This document shows positions 35,952 to 44,472 of a stretch of DNA of 64,000 nucleotides, in pieces. Origin of the DNA: an uncultured Bacilli bacterium (GTDB taxonomy: Bacteria; Bacillota_I; Bacilli_A; RF39; UBA660); assembly GCA_934096985.1 (NCBI GenBank), contig CAKONC010000003.1, positions 1-64,000 of the forward strand, read 5' to 3'. Position 1 is the stretch's first letter. Every line of letters starts with the position of its first letter. Below the pieces are notes generated by a model. The model was not told where the DNA came from and made no database searches. It saw only the letters and a list, made by a program, of their open reading frames with translations. Made by a program: the position numbers and the translations under genes.

Positions 35952-37343
35952 CTTTTTTCGTTTTTTATCATCTTCGAAAATGTTAAATATATCTTCTTCA
36001 TCTTCGAGTTTCTCTTTTATTTCATTTATTTCATTATCAATATGTTTTTCTGTTATAGGGTTTTTTACATTATTTTTCTTACTTTTCTTTTTAGAACTTA
36101 ATCCTATAATAGCAATTACAGAAAGTGCAGTTGAAGCAATAAATGCAATTGTCGAATACGTTAAAGATTTATTTTTTGTTTCTAAAGATTTTACATAACT
36201 GTCATCATATTTAATAGCATTATGATCTTTTGTGTCATATAAATAAAGTCCATTTTCATTTGTTTCAACATTAATTGCCTTAATTATTTTATACCTATTT
36301 TGAGCATCTAGTTCTAAACATTCAATTTTGTTTTCACCTACTAAAACTTTGCTTTTCTTGTAATCCTTAATGCTTTCATCCATTTTAAGAGGATACAAAG
36401 TTAGACTTCCAAAAGTAAGCTCTACATATTTGGTATATTTACCATCTTCATAAATAAATAAAGAAATATTTGCCTTCTCATCTTTTAAACCAACTAAGGT
36501 AAAGTCAGTAACTTCACTATAAAATCCTGGCACTTCCATTTCATTAATTGTTAATTTTTTTTCAATATAACTATTTGGTTTTGATAATAAACTTGCAATT
36601 TTTACAACAGTGTATTTTTCATTATCAACCATTACTTCTATAGGATTTTTATCAACAACCTCGACATTTAATTTATAAGTTTTTTCACCACCATTTTCGG
36701 CAACAACAACTATATTAAATGAATTTGTACCTGCACTTACTTCAAGTTCTCCATCTCCATTTACACTTGCTTTAGCATCCTCTTTTTCAGCAATAACTTT
36801 AATCTTTGTTTCATCTTCATTAACTTTAACAGTATATTCAGTTATATCCTTATTAAATGTAGGACTTATTTCATAACCCTCAACAGTTAAATTTTTTAAA
36901 TTATTATTATTTGATAAACTTGCTTGATATTCCGCATAAGTTATTACTTTTACGTTCTTTTTACCATTACTAACATCGAAAATACTTTCATCCCAGCCAA
37001 GAACTGCAGAAGCATCTATATAAAATGATGCAGTACCACTTTTATTTGCTTTAAAAACATATCTATGTGATTTAGATTTAGTGTTGGCATTTGGTGCAGC
37101 CTCAGCGTAATGTAATTCAACGTCACTAGATATCAAAGTAAACAAATTTTTATCATAGTTTAAATTGTATTCCCATGAGCCAAGAGCAGATGCTGATGAC
37201 ACAGTTACTGTTACTGTTACATTATTTCCTACTATTATTTGTGAAGCATTAGTACTAACACTTATTGTTGCGCTTGCAGCACATACATTGCTTACACCAA
37301 ACATGCACATTATTACAATTAAATAACCTACTATTTTTTTCAT
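35931..37343 (-). CDS. Membrane-anchored cohesin-like protein with cadherin-like beta-sandwich domain
   Basis: A 470-residue protein: signal peptide (to about residue 22), then a cohesin-like domain (residues about 23-150: TISVSTNASQIIVGNNVTVTVTVSSASALGSWEYNLNYDKNLFTL...GTASFYIDASAV). A cadherin-like beta-sandwich follows (LKNLTVEGYEISPTFNKDITEYTVKVNEDETKIKV). Next come a further beta region, a TM (STIAFIASTALSVIAIIGL, about 398-418) and a charged cytoplasmic tail. Cohesins bind dockerins tightly. The gene 13 bp upstream encodes a dockerin-bearing enzyme, so the two are probably partners. The cohesin call is by pattern and not by a unique motif. Confidence 0.75.
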   Translation of the reverse strand: MKKIVGYLIVIMCMFGVSNVCAASATISVSTNASQIIVGNNVTVTVTVSSASALGSWEYNLNYDKNLFTLISSDVELHYAEAAPNANTKSKSHRYVFKANKSGTASFYIDASAVLGWDESIFDVSNGKKNVKVITYAEYQASLSNNNNLKNLTVEGYEISPTFNKDITEYTVKVNEDETKIKVIAEKEDAKASVNGDGELEVSAGTNSFNIVVVAENGGEKTYKLNVEVVDKNPIEVMVDNEKYTVVKIASLLSKPNSYIEKKLTINEMEVPGFYSEVTDFTLVGLKDEKANISLFIYEDGKYTKYVELTFGSLTLYPLKMDESIKDYKKSKVLVGENKIECLELDAQNRYKIIKAINVETNENGLYLYDTKDHNAIKYDDSYVKSLETKNKSLTYSTIAFIASTALSVIAIIGLSSKKKSKKNNVKNPITEKHIDNEINEIKEKLEDEEDIFNIFEDDKKRKKLKKNKP

Positions 37344-37356
37344 TTAACTATCCTTT

Positions 37357-39303
37357 CTAACTAATTGTAGTATATCCTAAAATATGTTTTTGTACTTTTA
37401 ATAAATCTTTTATATCTACTACCCCATCACTATTAACATCAGCAGCTTTAGCATAGCTTCCCACTAAATTTAAATAGCCTAAGATATATTTTTGAATTTT
37501 TAGTAAATCTTGAATATTTATATTTCCATCACCACTAGGATCACCTTTAATAGCAACTACATATGTTTTTGAATCATTACCATTTACTAAAGTAAGTTCA
37601 TCACCTGTACAAAGTTTACCGCTTGCTCTATTTGCAAAATTTACTGTAACAGTTGAGGAAGACTTTTTAAATAATTCAGTTAAAGATTCAACTGTATAAC
37701 CAGCACTTAACATAAAAATATTATCACTAAGTGGAATTCCACTACTAGCAACTATATCACTAACAGATGCGCTTTCACCTTCAGTTTTAATAATGTTTAT
37801 AACATATTCTTGAACTTTTTGATTTTCAGCAGTTACTTTTAAAGTTACAGTTGTTTTATCACTATTTAAATTTATTTCTCCAAGACCAGATACTGTTGCC
37901 TTACTATTTATTGTTTCTGCTGTAATATTTACTTTGTTAATTCCTTTACCAGTGTAATAATTATACGTATAATTATCATGACTAAAGCCAATTACATCAT
38001 TATTATTTATTTTTATATTTTTTAAATGATTATTAGGATTTCCGCCATTTGGAAGTGTCGAAATTTCTGCAGGCATATTATCGTAAACTGGAATTACAAA
38101 TTTATATGCAACACTTCCTATTAAATCCATTTCTTTATAACCACTATATGTAATTGATGCTTCTGTGGCAGCGCCCCTTATATTTGTCATGTATTGATGT
38201 GCATATGGTGCGTAAGCTGAATATGAACTAACATTAAACTTTTGAAAATATGAAGTATCTTGTCCTTTTGAAATGTAATTATTTGTAATATAATTTGCTC
38301 CGCCTTTTATTGCGTTATCAAGATTTGTCCATGGTCTTAAATAGCTTGTTCCACTTACAGCCCATACAAGTCCATCATAGACACCTGTAAAAGCTCCAAT
38401 ATTATAAGGGTTATATACGGGATAATATTCTTTATTATCATAAATAATTTTAGTGCCCTTTAAAGAGTTTCCTGAATAGTTTCCCCCTGTTTCTTGTTTA
38501 ATTCTACTTGCTAAATATATTGCACTTGCATTAAAACTTTTTCCAGCTTCATAAATAACGCTTGCTTTTTCTTTAATATCCTTACCATCTAAAATAGCCT
38601 CAACGCTACTTATCGTTTGATAGCTTTCATCAAAAGATAATTTTTCAAACATAAATATAGTTCTTTCATCTAAAAAATTTCGTGAATCCATATAATATGC
38701 TACAACTTCTTTATTTGCGGCATACCAATCTTTTCCTTCTTTTACCTTAAATGTATCAGTTAAGTAATCATAACTACCACTTTCAGTTGAGAAGTATCCT
38801 TCATAGTTTGATTGAATAAAACTTTTACCCACTACGCTTTCTTTTTCAGTTGCAACATCAAATGGTAACCCATTTTTATCCGCTGTAAAAGTCCAATTTG
38901 GATATTTCTCCTTAAGTGAGCAAAGCATTGGCCAATAAGAATTTGGAAAACCATTTTGTTCCATTTCTTTTTCACAATCTGTAGTTGCAGAAACTGGTGT
39001 ATCTTTTACTGTGTAAATAGTTACATAACTTGCACATACATAGCCGACATCTTTATTTGAATAATATATTTTATACCATCCATCTGAACATCCCTTTTCA
39101 TTTGGATATAAATTTTCATCTGCTAAATCAAAACTGGCACTTACACCAAGCTTTTTTATCGATGAATAATTTGTTCCAGGACCGGTTCTTAAGTTAACAT
39201 CATTATAATCAACTCTAAGTTTTTTTGTATCTGCTAAAACGTTATTTGCAAAGGTAAATAAACAAATAATAAATAATAAAATTTTATTTATTTTATACTT
39301 CAC
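37357..39303 (-). CDS. Secreted glucosaminidase with SH3b, cadherin-like and dockerin domains
   Basis: A 648-residue secreted enzyme: signal peptide (about 1-25); SH3b domain (VNLRTGPGTNYSSIKKLG, about 28-98); GH73-type beta-N-acetylglucosaminidase domain (about 200-400) with the probable catalytic Glu271 in ASRIKQETGGNYS, plus NPYNIGAF; a cadherin-like sandwich (about 420-500); and a type I dockerin (587-648) with two full calcium loops, DPSGDGNINIQD and DVNSDGVVDIKD. The domains predict peptidoglycan cleavage at the cell wall and attachment through the dockerin to a cohesin. The downstream gene encodes a membrane-anchored cohesin-like protein. Confidence 0.9.
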   Translation of the reverse strand: MKYKINKILLFIICLFTFANNVLADTKKLRVDYNDVNLRTGPGTNYSSIKKLGVSASFDLADENLYPNEKGCSDGWYKIYYSNKDVGYVCASYVTIYTVKDTPVSATTDCEKEMEQNGFPNSYWPMLCSLKEKYPNWTFTADKNGLPFDVATEKESVVGKSFIQSNYEGYFSTESGSYDYLTDTFKVKEGKDWYAANKEVVAYYMDSRNFLDERTIFMFEKLSFDESYQTISSVEAILDGKDIKEKASVIYEAGKSFNASAIYLASRIKQETGGNYSGNSLKGTKIIYDNKEYYPVYNPYNIGAFTGVYDGLVWAVSGTSYLRPWTNLDNAIKGGANYITNNYISKGQDTSYFQKFNVSSYSAYAPYAHQYMTNIRGAATEASITYSGYKEMDLIGSVAYKFVIPVYDNMPAEISTLPNGGNPNNHLKNIKINNNDVIGFSHDNYTYNYYTGKGINKVNITAETINSKATVSGLGEINLNSDKTTVTLKVTAENQKVQEYVINIIKTEGESASVSDIVASSGIPLSDNIFMLSAGYTVESLTELFKKSSSTVTVNFANRASGKLCTGDELTLVNGNDSKTYVVAIKGDPSGDGNINIQDLLKIQKYILGYLNLVGSYAKAADVNSDGVVDIKDLLKVQKHILGYTTIS

Positions 39304-39353
39304 TACTTCTTACCTACCTTTCTACTCATAATACATTATAACACATCTCTCAA

Positions 39354-39377
39354 TAAAAAAAATACTATAAAAGTATT
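39354..39377 (-). terminator. Terminator after the ZIP transporter gene
   Basis: Minus-strand arms AATACT/AGTATT followed by T residues. Close to the stop of the ZIP gene. Confidence 0.65.
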
Positions 39378-39379
39378 TT

Positions 39380-40171
39380 TTAACCTAAAGCAACGTCTAA
39401 AATCATCATTACTGTAAAGCCAATTATTGTAAAAAGTGCCATTAAATCTTTACATTTATTCGTTTGACTTTCAGGAATTAGCTCTTCGACTACAACATAA
39501 ATCATTGCTCCTGCGGCAAAAGATAATAAAAATGGTAATATCATTTGGACTTTTAATACTAAAAGAGCACCAAGGACACTAGCAATTGGCTCGACAATCC
39601 CCGTAAGAGCTCCAATAATAAAGGACTTTAAAGGACTCATTCCCTCTCTTCTTAAAGGAAGAGATACTGCTGTTCCCTCAGGAAAGTTCTGAAGTCCAAT
39701 GCCAAGAGCTAAAACTAATGAAGATACAAGTGTAGCACCTTCAATATTATATCTTAGTGACCCAAAAGCAACTCCTACTGCTAAGCCTTCTGGAATATTA
39801 TGTAACGTAATTGAAAGTACAAGCATAAATGTTCTTTTTATTTTGCTATTACCAGAACTTTTAATTAGTTTCGAGGAAATTTTATCCCCTATAAAAAGTA
39901 GTATTCCTCCGCAAATAAATCCAAAGGCTACTATAAGTGGTGCATTTAGTTTTAAACTTTCTGCCATTGATAAAGCTGGAGAAATAAGTGAGAAAAAGGA
40001 TGCTGATATCATTACTCCTGCAGCAAAACCAAGCATTGCATCTAAAATAGTTTTATTTACTTTTTTAAATAAAAATACCACTGATGCACCAATAACTGTT
40101 ATAAGGAAAGTAAACATGCAAGCAATAAATGCAAGTAGTACACAATTCATATTAGAAAAAAAAGTAATCAT
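39380..40171 (-). CDS. ZIP-family divalent metal transporter
   Basis: A 263-residue membrane protein with eight hydrophobic segments. The ZIP metal-binding helices are LSITLHNIPEGLAVGVAFG (HNxPEG) and LGIGLQNFPEGTAVSLPL, where Gln replaces the second His. The family moves zinc, iron or manganese into the cytoplasm. RBS GGGAG. A single gene. Confidence 0.93.
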   Translation of the reverse strand: MITFFSNMNCVLLAFIACMFTFLITVIGASVVFLFKKVNKTILDAMLGFAAGVMISASFFSLISPALSMAESLKLNAPLIVAFGFICGGILLFIGDKISSKLIKSSGNSKIKRTFMLVLSITLHNIPEGLAVGVAFGSLRYNIEGATLVSSLVLALGIGLQNFPEGTAVSLPLRREGMSPLKSFIIGALTGIVEPIASVLGALLVLKVQMILPFLLSFAAGAMIYVVVEELIPESQTNKCKDLMALFTIIGFTVMMILDVALG

Positions 40172-40219
40172 AAATTAAAACAACTCCCTATTTTAATATA
40201 TAATTACTTTTTAAAATTG

Positions 40220-40939
40220 CTACTTTTTCTTTGCTTCCTTTATAATTGTTGTTAAAACACCAGCTCCTAAGAAAACATATATTAAGATTCTTTCAAATTT
40301 TCCATTATTTTCTTCTAAAGCACTAGTTATTTTATTATCAATTTTTTCGAATTTTTCTAAATTTTTGTTAAGTTTTTCTTCTTTAATTAGCTCATTATCA
40401 ATATCATCATAATTAATGTTGTCAGTAACATTATCGTAACTAATTGTACTACAATATCCTTGTTCATATTCTTCTTGAGACCAAACATTTAATTTATTTT
40501 CAAAAGCTGTTTTTTGAGCTAAGCAAAGGCTATTTGTATATCTATATTTTCCATATATATAAGCAACCTTTCCTAGACCATTTTCAAGTAATTCTTTTTG
40601 CAAAAGAGCGCCATCTACCCATATCCAAGCAAGACTTCTACCATATTTATCAGTTTTATTACTATCTTCATATTCTAAAACTATTTCATTTGCATTAGTC
40701 AATTTTTCACAAGTATAATCACTTGCCTCTTTCCCATATGGTTCAACCTTTTTCGTAGTACTTACAGATTCCGGAGTATCTATTGCTAAAAATCTAAATT
40801 TTACTTCTTCATCATCAATTATAAAATAGGCTGTATCACCATCAACACATTTAGAAAACGTTGCTTTTTGCACAGTTGTTTTTGCACTTACATTAATAAG
40901 CAAAAATAAACTTAATAAAAATATACTAATTTTTTTCAT
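40220..40939 (-). CDS. Membrane-anchored thermonuclease (SNase-like)
   Basis: A 239-residue protein with signal peptide (MKKISIFLLSLFLLINVSA), SNase domain with CVDGDTAYF, FRFLAIDTPES, and DKYGRSLAWIWVDG, and a C-terminal coil plus TM (ILIYVFLGAGVLTTII). Active-site Asp, Arg and Glu residues appear present. It would cut extracellular DNA or RNA while tethered to the cell, perhaps for nutrient nucleotides or biofilm DNA. Twelve bp after the small gene at 40952. Confidence 0.9.
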   Translation of the reverse strand: MKKISIFLLSLFLLINVSAKTTVQKATFSKCVDGDTAYFIIDDEEVKFRFLAIDTPESVSTTKKVEPYGKEASDYTCEKLTNANEIVLEYEDSNKTDKYGRSLAWIWVDGALLQKELLENGLGKVAYIYGKYRYTNSLCLAQKTAFENKLNVWSQEEYEQGYCSTISYDNVTDNINYDDIDNELIKEEKLNKNLEKFEKIDNKITSALEENNGKFERILIYVFLGAGVLTTIIKEAKKK

Positions 40940-40951
40940 ACTTCTCCTTTT

Positions 40952-41209
40952 TTATTTGTTTTGATTATTGTAATAATTAAATTCATCAATATCCATTGCT
41001 AATGACTCAAGTTCGTCATCATCTTCGGTAAGTTCATTTAATTTAAAAATTAAACTAGATAAATCTTTATAATCATTATAATTAACATGATACTTTTGTA
41101 ATAATTTAACTTGATTATTTGAAAGAAACATCCCATTTTTTCTTTCAACTCTTAAGTCATTTACATCAAATTCAATTTCATTTATTTCTTTTTTACATTC
41201 TTTCTTCAT
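40952..41209 (-). CDS. Small acidic hypothetical protein
   Basis: An 85-residue soluble protein (MKKECKKEINEIEFDVNDLRVERKNG...LTEDDDELESLAMDIDEFNYYN). Not recognised. Its start overlaps the end of the ABC transporter gene by 17 bp, so it is translationally coupled. It may be a regulator or a spacer gene in the ABC-small protein-nuclease unit. Confidence 0.7.
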   Translation of the reverse strand: MKKECKKEINEIEFDVNDLRVERKNGMFLSNNQVKLLQKYHVNYNDYKDLSSLIFKLNELTEDDDELESLAMDIDEFNYYNNQNK

Positions 41210-42935
41210 TTTTATATAGTCCTTTATATATTTTGGATTTATTTAATAGTTCTTTATGAGTTCCTTTCATTGATAATTTTCCTTTTTCTATCACAAGAAT
41301 TTCATCAGCATCAATGATTGTCGAAAGTCTATGTGCTATGATAATAATCGTATGATCTTTTGCAAGAGCATCAATAGTTTTTTTAATATACTCTTGGCTT
41401 TCATTATCAAGAGCAGAAGTTGCTTCATCAAATAAAATTATTTTTGTATTTAAAAGTAGTGTTCTTGCAATTGCAAGTCTTTGTTTTTGACCACCAGAAA
41501 GGTTTATTCCACCTTCTCCAATTATTGTGTTATATTTTTGGGGCAAACTTTCAATATATTCATCAATGTATGCTTTTTTACAAACTTCCCTTATTTCTTT
41601 TAACGTTATATCTGGTTTAACAATTTTAAAATTGTCTAGTATAGACATATTAAATAAAAATGGACTTTGTCTAACACATGAAATGGTGCTTCGAAGTGAA
41701 CTTTCCGTTAAGTCTTTAATATTTACATCATCAATTAATACTTCTCCTGAAGTGGCATCAAAATATCTAAGTAACAAATTAAATATTGTTGATTTTCCAT
41801 TTCCACTTCTTCCTACAATAGCGGTCTTTTGATTTGGTTTAATTGAAAAAGATAAATTATCTAAAGTTAAACTTTCTTTCTTAGTGTATTTAAATGAAAC
41901 ATTTTTAAACTTTACATTACCAGTTACATTTTCTAAATTTACGCTACCAAACTTTTCATCATTAAATATTTTATTATTTACTATTTCATCAATTCTTGAT
42001 AAAGATACTTTAACTTTATTATAATTAACCCCAAAAGAAGAAAGCGTTTCCGCAACTTCATCAATACGCCAAATGTAATTATTAATCATCATAAAAACAC
42101 TATAAAATATATGACCTTTTATAAATAAATACCCGCATGTAAGTAAGATAATAAACTGTAAAACATAATAAATAATATTATTAAGTCCATTATACCAAGA
42201 TTCATATCTAGAAATTTTAAGTGATTCTTCACAATAATGGTCTATATCATCATTAATTAATCTTACCATGTTATCTTTTATACCTAAAGACTTAATTTCT
42301 CTAATTCCAGTTAGGTTCTCTGTAGCCCTTTTAATTAACTTATCACTTTCTTCTTTAATTTTCTTTTGTGTAGTTTTAATAACTGGGAAAAATTTTGAAG
42401 AGATAAGTCCCATTATAATAGCAAATACTGTTATTTCAAGCCCAATAAATATTGATATTTTAAATGAAATAACCACTATAATTAATGCCATAATAATTTT
42501 TAAAATCATTTTTACTAATTGGTTTAATAAATCAAGCACCCTATCTGGATCTGTTGAAAGTCTATTAATAAGTTCTCCGACTCCTGCTTTTTCAAAGGCA
42601 ATTGCAGGTAAATTTTGATATTTTTTATACATATCCTTACAAACATTATTTACAAATGTCATCTGAAGTTTATTATATAAAACCCTTTTTGGTATAAGTA
42701 ATGCTCCATATATAGTGGCATATCCTAAAATATAAAAAACTAAGTACTTTACAAATAATGCATAATTCTTCAAAAGTAAAAATTCTAATGCTTTACCCAT
42801 AAAAATCGGGCAACATAAATCCGGAATGTAATTAAAAATCATTAAAATAATAAGCAATACCATACTTGCTTTTTCATGTTTTAAATAATGAAATATAAGT
42901 CCAAATGAATTTTCCTTTTTCTTACTACTTTTCAT
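41193..42935 (-). CDS. ABC exporter, fused permease and ATPase
   Basis: A 580-residue half-transporter: six TM helices (about 1-310), then the ATPase with Walker A GRSGNGKST, Q-loop CVRQSPFLFNMSILDN, signature LSGGQKQRLAIAR, Walker B ILFDEATSALD and H-loop AHRLSTI. It works as a homodimer or with a partner not seen here. The substrate (lipid, peptide or drug) cannot be told. First gene of the unit that runs to the nuclease. Confidence 0.94.
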   Translation of the reverse strand: MKSSKKKENSFGLIFHYLKHEKASMVLLIILMIFNYIPDLCCPIFMGKALEFLLLKNYALFVKYLVFYILGYATIYGALLIPKRVLYNKLQMTFVNNVCKDMYKKYQNLPAIAFEKAGVGELINRLSTDPDRVLDLLNQLVKMILKIIMALIIVVISFKISIFIGLEITVFAIIMGLISSKFFPVIKTTQKKIKEESDKLIKRATENLTGIREIKSLGIKDNMVRLINDDIDHYCEESLKISRYESWYNGLNNIIYYVLQFIILLTCGYLFIKGHIFYSVFMMINNYIWRIDEVAETLSSFGVNYNKVKVSLSRIDEIVNNKIFNDEKFGSVNLENVTGNVKFKNVSFKYTKKESLTLDNLSFSIKPNQKTAIVGRSGNGKSTIFNLLLRYFDATSGEVLIDDVNIKDLTESSLRSTISCVRQSPFLFNMSILDNFKIVKPDITLKEIREVCKKAYIDEYIESLPQKYNTIIGEGGINLSGGQKQRLAIARTLLLNTKIILFDEATSALDNESQEYIKKTIDALAKDHTIIIIAHRLSTIIDADEILVIEKGKLSMKGTHKELLNKSKIYKGLYKNEERM

Positions 42936-42972
42936 ATAAAATATTATATACTATTTGCTAAAATTTTTAAAC

Positions 42973-43002
42973 AAAAAAAAATAAGGTTTTAAAGGCCTTA
43001 TT
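42973..43002 (-). terminator. Terminator of hsp20
   Basis: Minus-strand arms AATAAGG/CCTTATT and eight T, overlapping the end of the gene. Confidence 0.85.
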
Positions 43003-43390
43003 TTATATCGATTAATTTTTTAGTATTTGTATTTTCTTCTTTAGGAACAACAATCTTTAATGTACCATCATTAAATTCAGCGGAAATTTTACTTTCATCT
43101 ACATCTCCTAAATAAAATGATCTTTCACATTTTTCATAGAATTTTCTTTCACGATGAATATATTTCTTTTTGTTATGTTCTTCTTTCTCAATGTGTTTTT
43201 CTGCAACAATCTTAAGATTTCCTTTGTCACACTCTATTTTAATATCTTCCTTTTTAAATCCAGGAACGTCTACTTCAATAAAGTATTTTCCATCTTGTTC
43301 ATAAATATCACAAACCATTTTATTATTGTGCTCCTTATTTGAATTTAAATCATCTAAAAAATCATCTAAAAATATTCTACTTGGTAACAT
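42998..43390 (-). CDS. Hsp20/alpha-crystallin small heat-shock protein
   Basis: A 130-residue chaperone with the alpha-crystallin domain (YFIEVDVPGFKKEDIKIECDKGNLKIVAEK ... FYEKCERSFYLGDVDESKISAEFNDGTLKIVVPK). It binds unfolding proteins without ATP. I chose the ATG at 43390, 9 bp after AAAGGAAG; an ATG three codons upstream abuts the ribosome site. Regulated by the CIRCE operator upstream. Confidence 0.95.
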   Translation of the reverse strand: MLPSRIFLDDFLDDLNSNKEHNNKMVCDIYEQDGKYFIEVDVPGFKKEDIKIECDKGNLKIVAEKHIEKEEHNKKKYIHRERKFYEKCERSFYLGDVDESKISAEFNDGTLKIVVPKEENTNTKKLIDIK

Positions 43391-43416
43391 TGTTATCATC
43401 TTCCTTTCATATTTTC

Positions 43417-43445
43417 ATTATATTACTATAATTAGCACTTGTCAA
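43417..43445 (-). promoter_or_regulatory. Promoter of hsp20
   Basis: Minus strand TTGACA, 17 bp, TATAAT: full consensus, with the -35 inside the CIRCE operator. Confidence 0.85.
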
Positions 43446-43458
43446 TAGTAACTGCTAA
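43432..43458. promoter_or_regulatory. CIRCE operator (HrcA binding site)
   Basis: TTAGCACTT, nine bases, AACTGCTAA. It matches the CIRCE plan (TTAGCACTC-N9-GAGTGCTAA), with 8 of 9 matches in the left arm and 7 of 9 in the right. It covers the -35 of the hsp20 promoter, so HrcA would repress transcription until heat shock. Confidence 0.85.
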
Positions 43459-43534
43459 TTATTTTAAAAAAATATTTTATATTTGATATTATAAGCATTA
43501 TATGTTAGAATATACTTACTTTTTTGGGGGTATT

Positions 43535-44395
43535 ATGGAAAGTTTTATAACTATTGGAACAAAATCTATTAATCAAGAACTATTTCGTAAAGTAGTTCCA
43601 TTTCCAAATAACTATGTAACAAAGCCATATGGTGGACTATGGCTTTCTCCTTATTATGGAATAAATGCTAATGAATGGCTTGGCTATTTAGAATATAAAA
43701 GAAGTTTATTTTATATGAAATTCAATGGCTGTGGTGCTTTAGTAAATGTTAAAGATAATGCAAATATTTTAAGAATTAATTCTGTTAATGATTTTGAAAA
43801 AGCTTATCAAAAATACCCTAGTCCTTATTTTGAATTACGTGTTTTAGATTATATGAAAATATCAAAAGACTATGATGGTATATTTATTGATAGAGGCGTT
43901 CTTGATAAAATTGGATTCAGTGATTGGTGCATATCAAGTTTAGTTATTTTTAACTTAGAGTGCATTGGAACTTATGTTCCTTTAGATATTGATTATGTCT
44001 GTGAGTCATACTCAATTGAATTTAGTATTGCAAAAGCACATGAGGAAAAAACTATTGCTCCAATAAATAGCTCTTATCAAACTTTATATAGAATTTTGAA
44101 AGAATCATTTGAAAAAGAAATATCTAAAATGGATTTTGTTAATTTACCATATGATGAATACTATCATAACCTATTTATAATTATCGAAGATTATGTTAAA
44201 GGATTTTGCTTTAACTTTAATGACATGATAGAGCTTATTTTAAGAGATCCAAATTTAAGTTTTGGTAAAAAAAGTCATGATGATATTGTATACAGCCTTA
44301 TGTACAAACTATTCGAAGATGAATTTACAAAATTAATGCCAAGTGAATTAACATTTAATCGAAGCCTTAGTAACAAAAGAATTAATTATATTTAA
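43535..44395 (+). CDS. Hypothetical cytoplasmic protein
   Basis: A 286-residue protein starting MESFITIGTKSINQELF. A GGGGG site 4 bp upstream makes the ATG at 43535 more likely than an in-frame ATG at 43502. Motifs of note are TKPYGGLWLSPYYGINANEWLGYLEYKRSLFY and YDGIFIDRGVLDKIGFSDWCISSLVIFN. No family recognised with certainty. The N-terminal part (KPYGGLWLSP....W) loosely resembles proteins that reason about 'KPxGGLW' motifs seen in phage- or toxin-like hypothetical proteins. Monocistronic. Confidence 0.7.
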   Translation: MESFITIGTKSINQELFRKVVPFPNNYVTKPYGGLWLSPYYGINANEWLGYLEYKRSLFYMKFNGCGALVNVKDNANILRINSVNDFEKAYQKYPSPYFELRVLDYMKISKDYDGIFIDRGVLDKIGFSDWCISSLVIFNLECIGTYVPLDIDYVCESYSIEFSIAKAHEEKTIAPINSSYQTLYRILKESFEKEISKMDFVNLPYDEYYHNLFIIIEDYVKGFCFNFNDMIELILRDPNLSFGKKSHDDIVYSLMYKLFEDEFTKLMPSELTFNRSLSNKRINYI

Positions 44396-44399
44396 AATT

Positions 44400-44425
44400 C
44401 TTCACAAAAAGTGAAGTTTTTTTTT
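44400..44425 (+). terminator. Terminator
   Basis: CTTCAC-AAAAA-GTGAAG then nine T, after the 286-residue hypothetical gene. Confidence 0.9.
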
Positions 44426-44472
44426 GAAAAATATGCTATCATTATACTATGTAAAATAGAAAGGGTTAAAAT

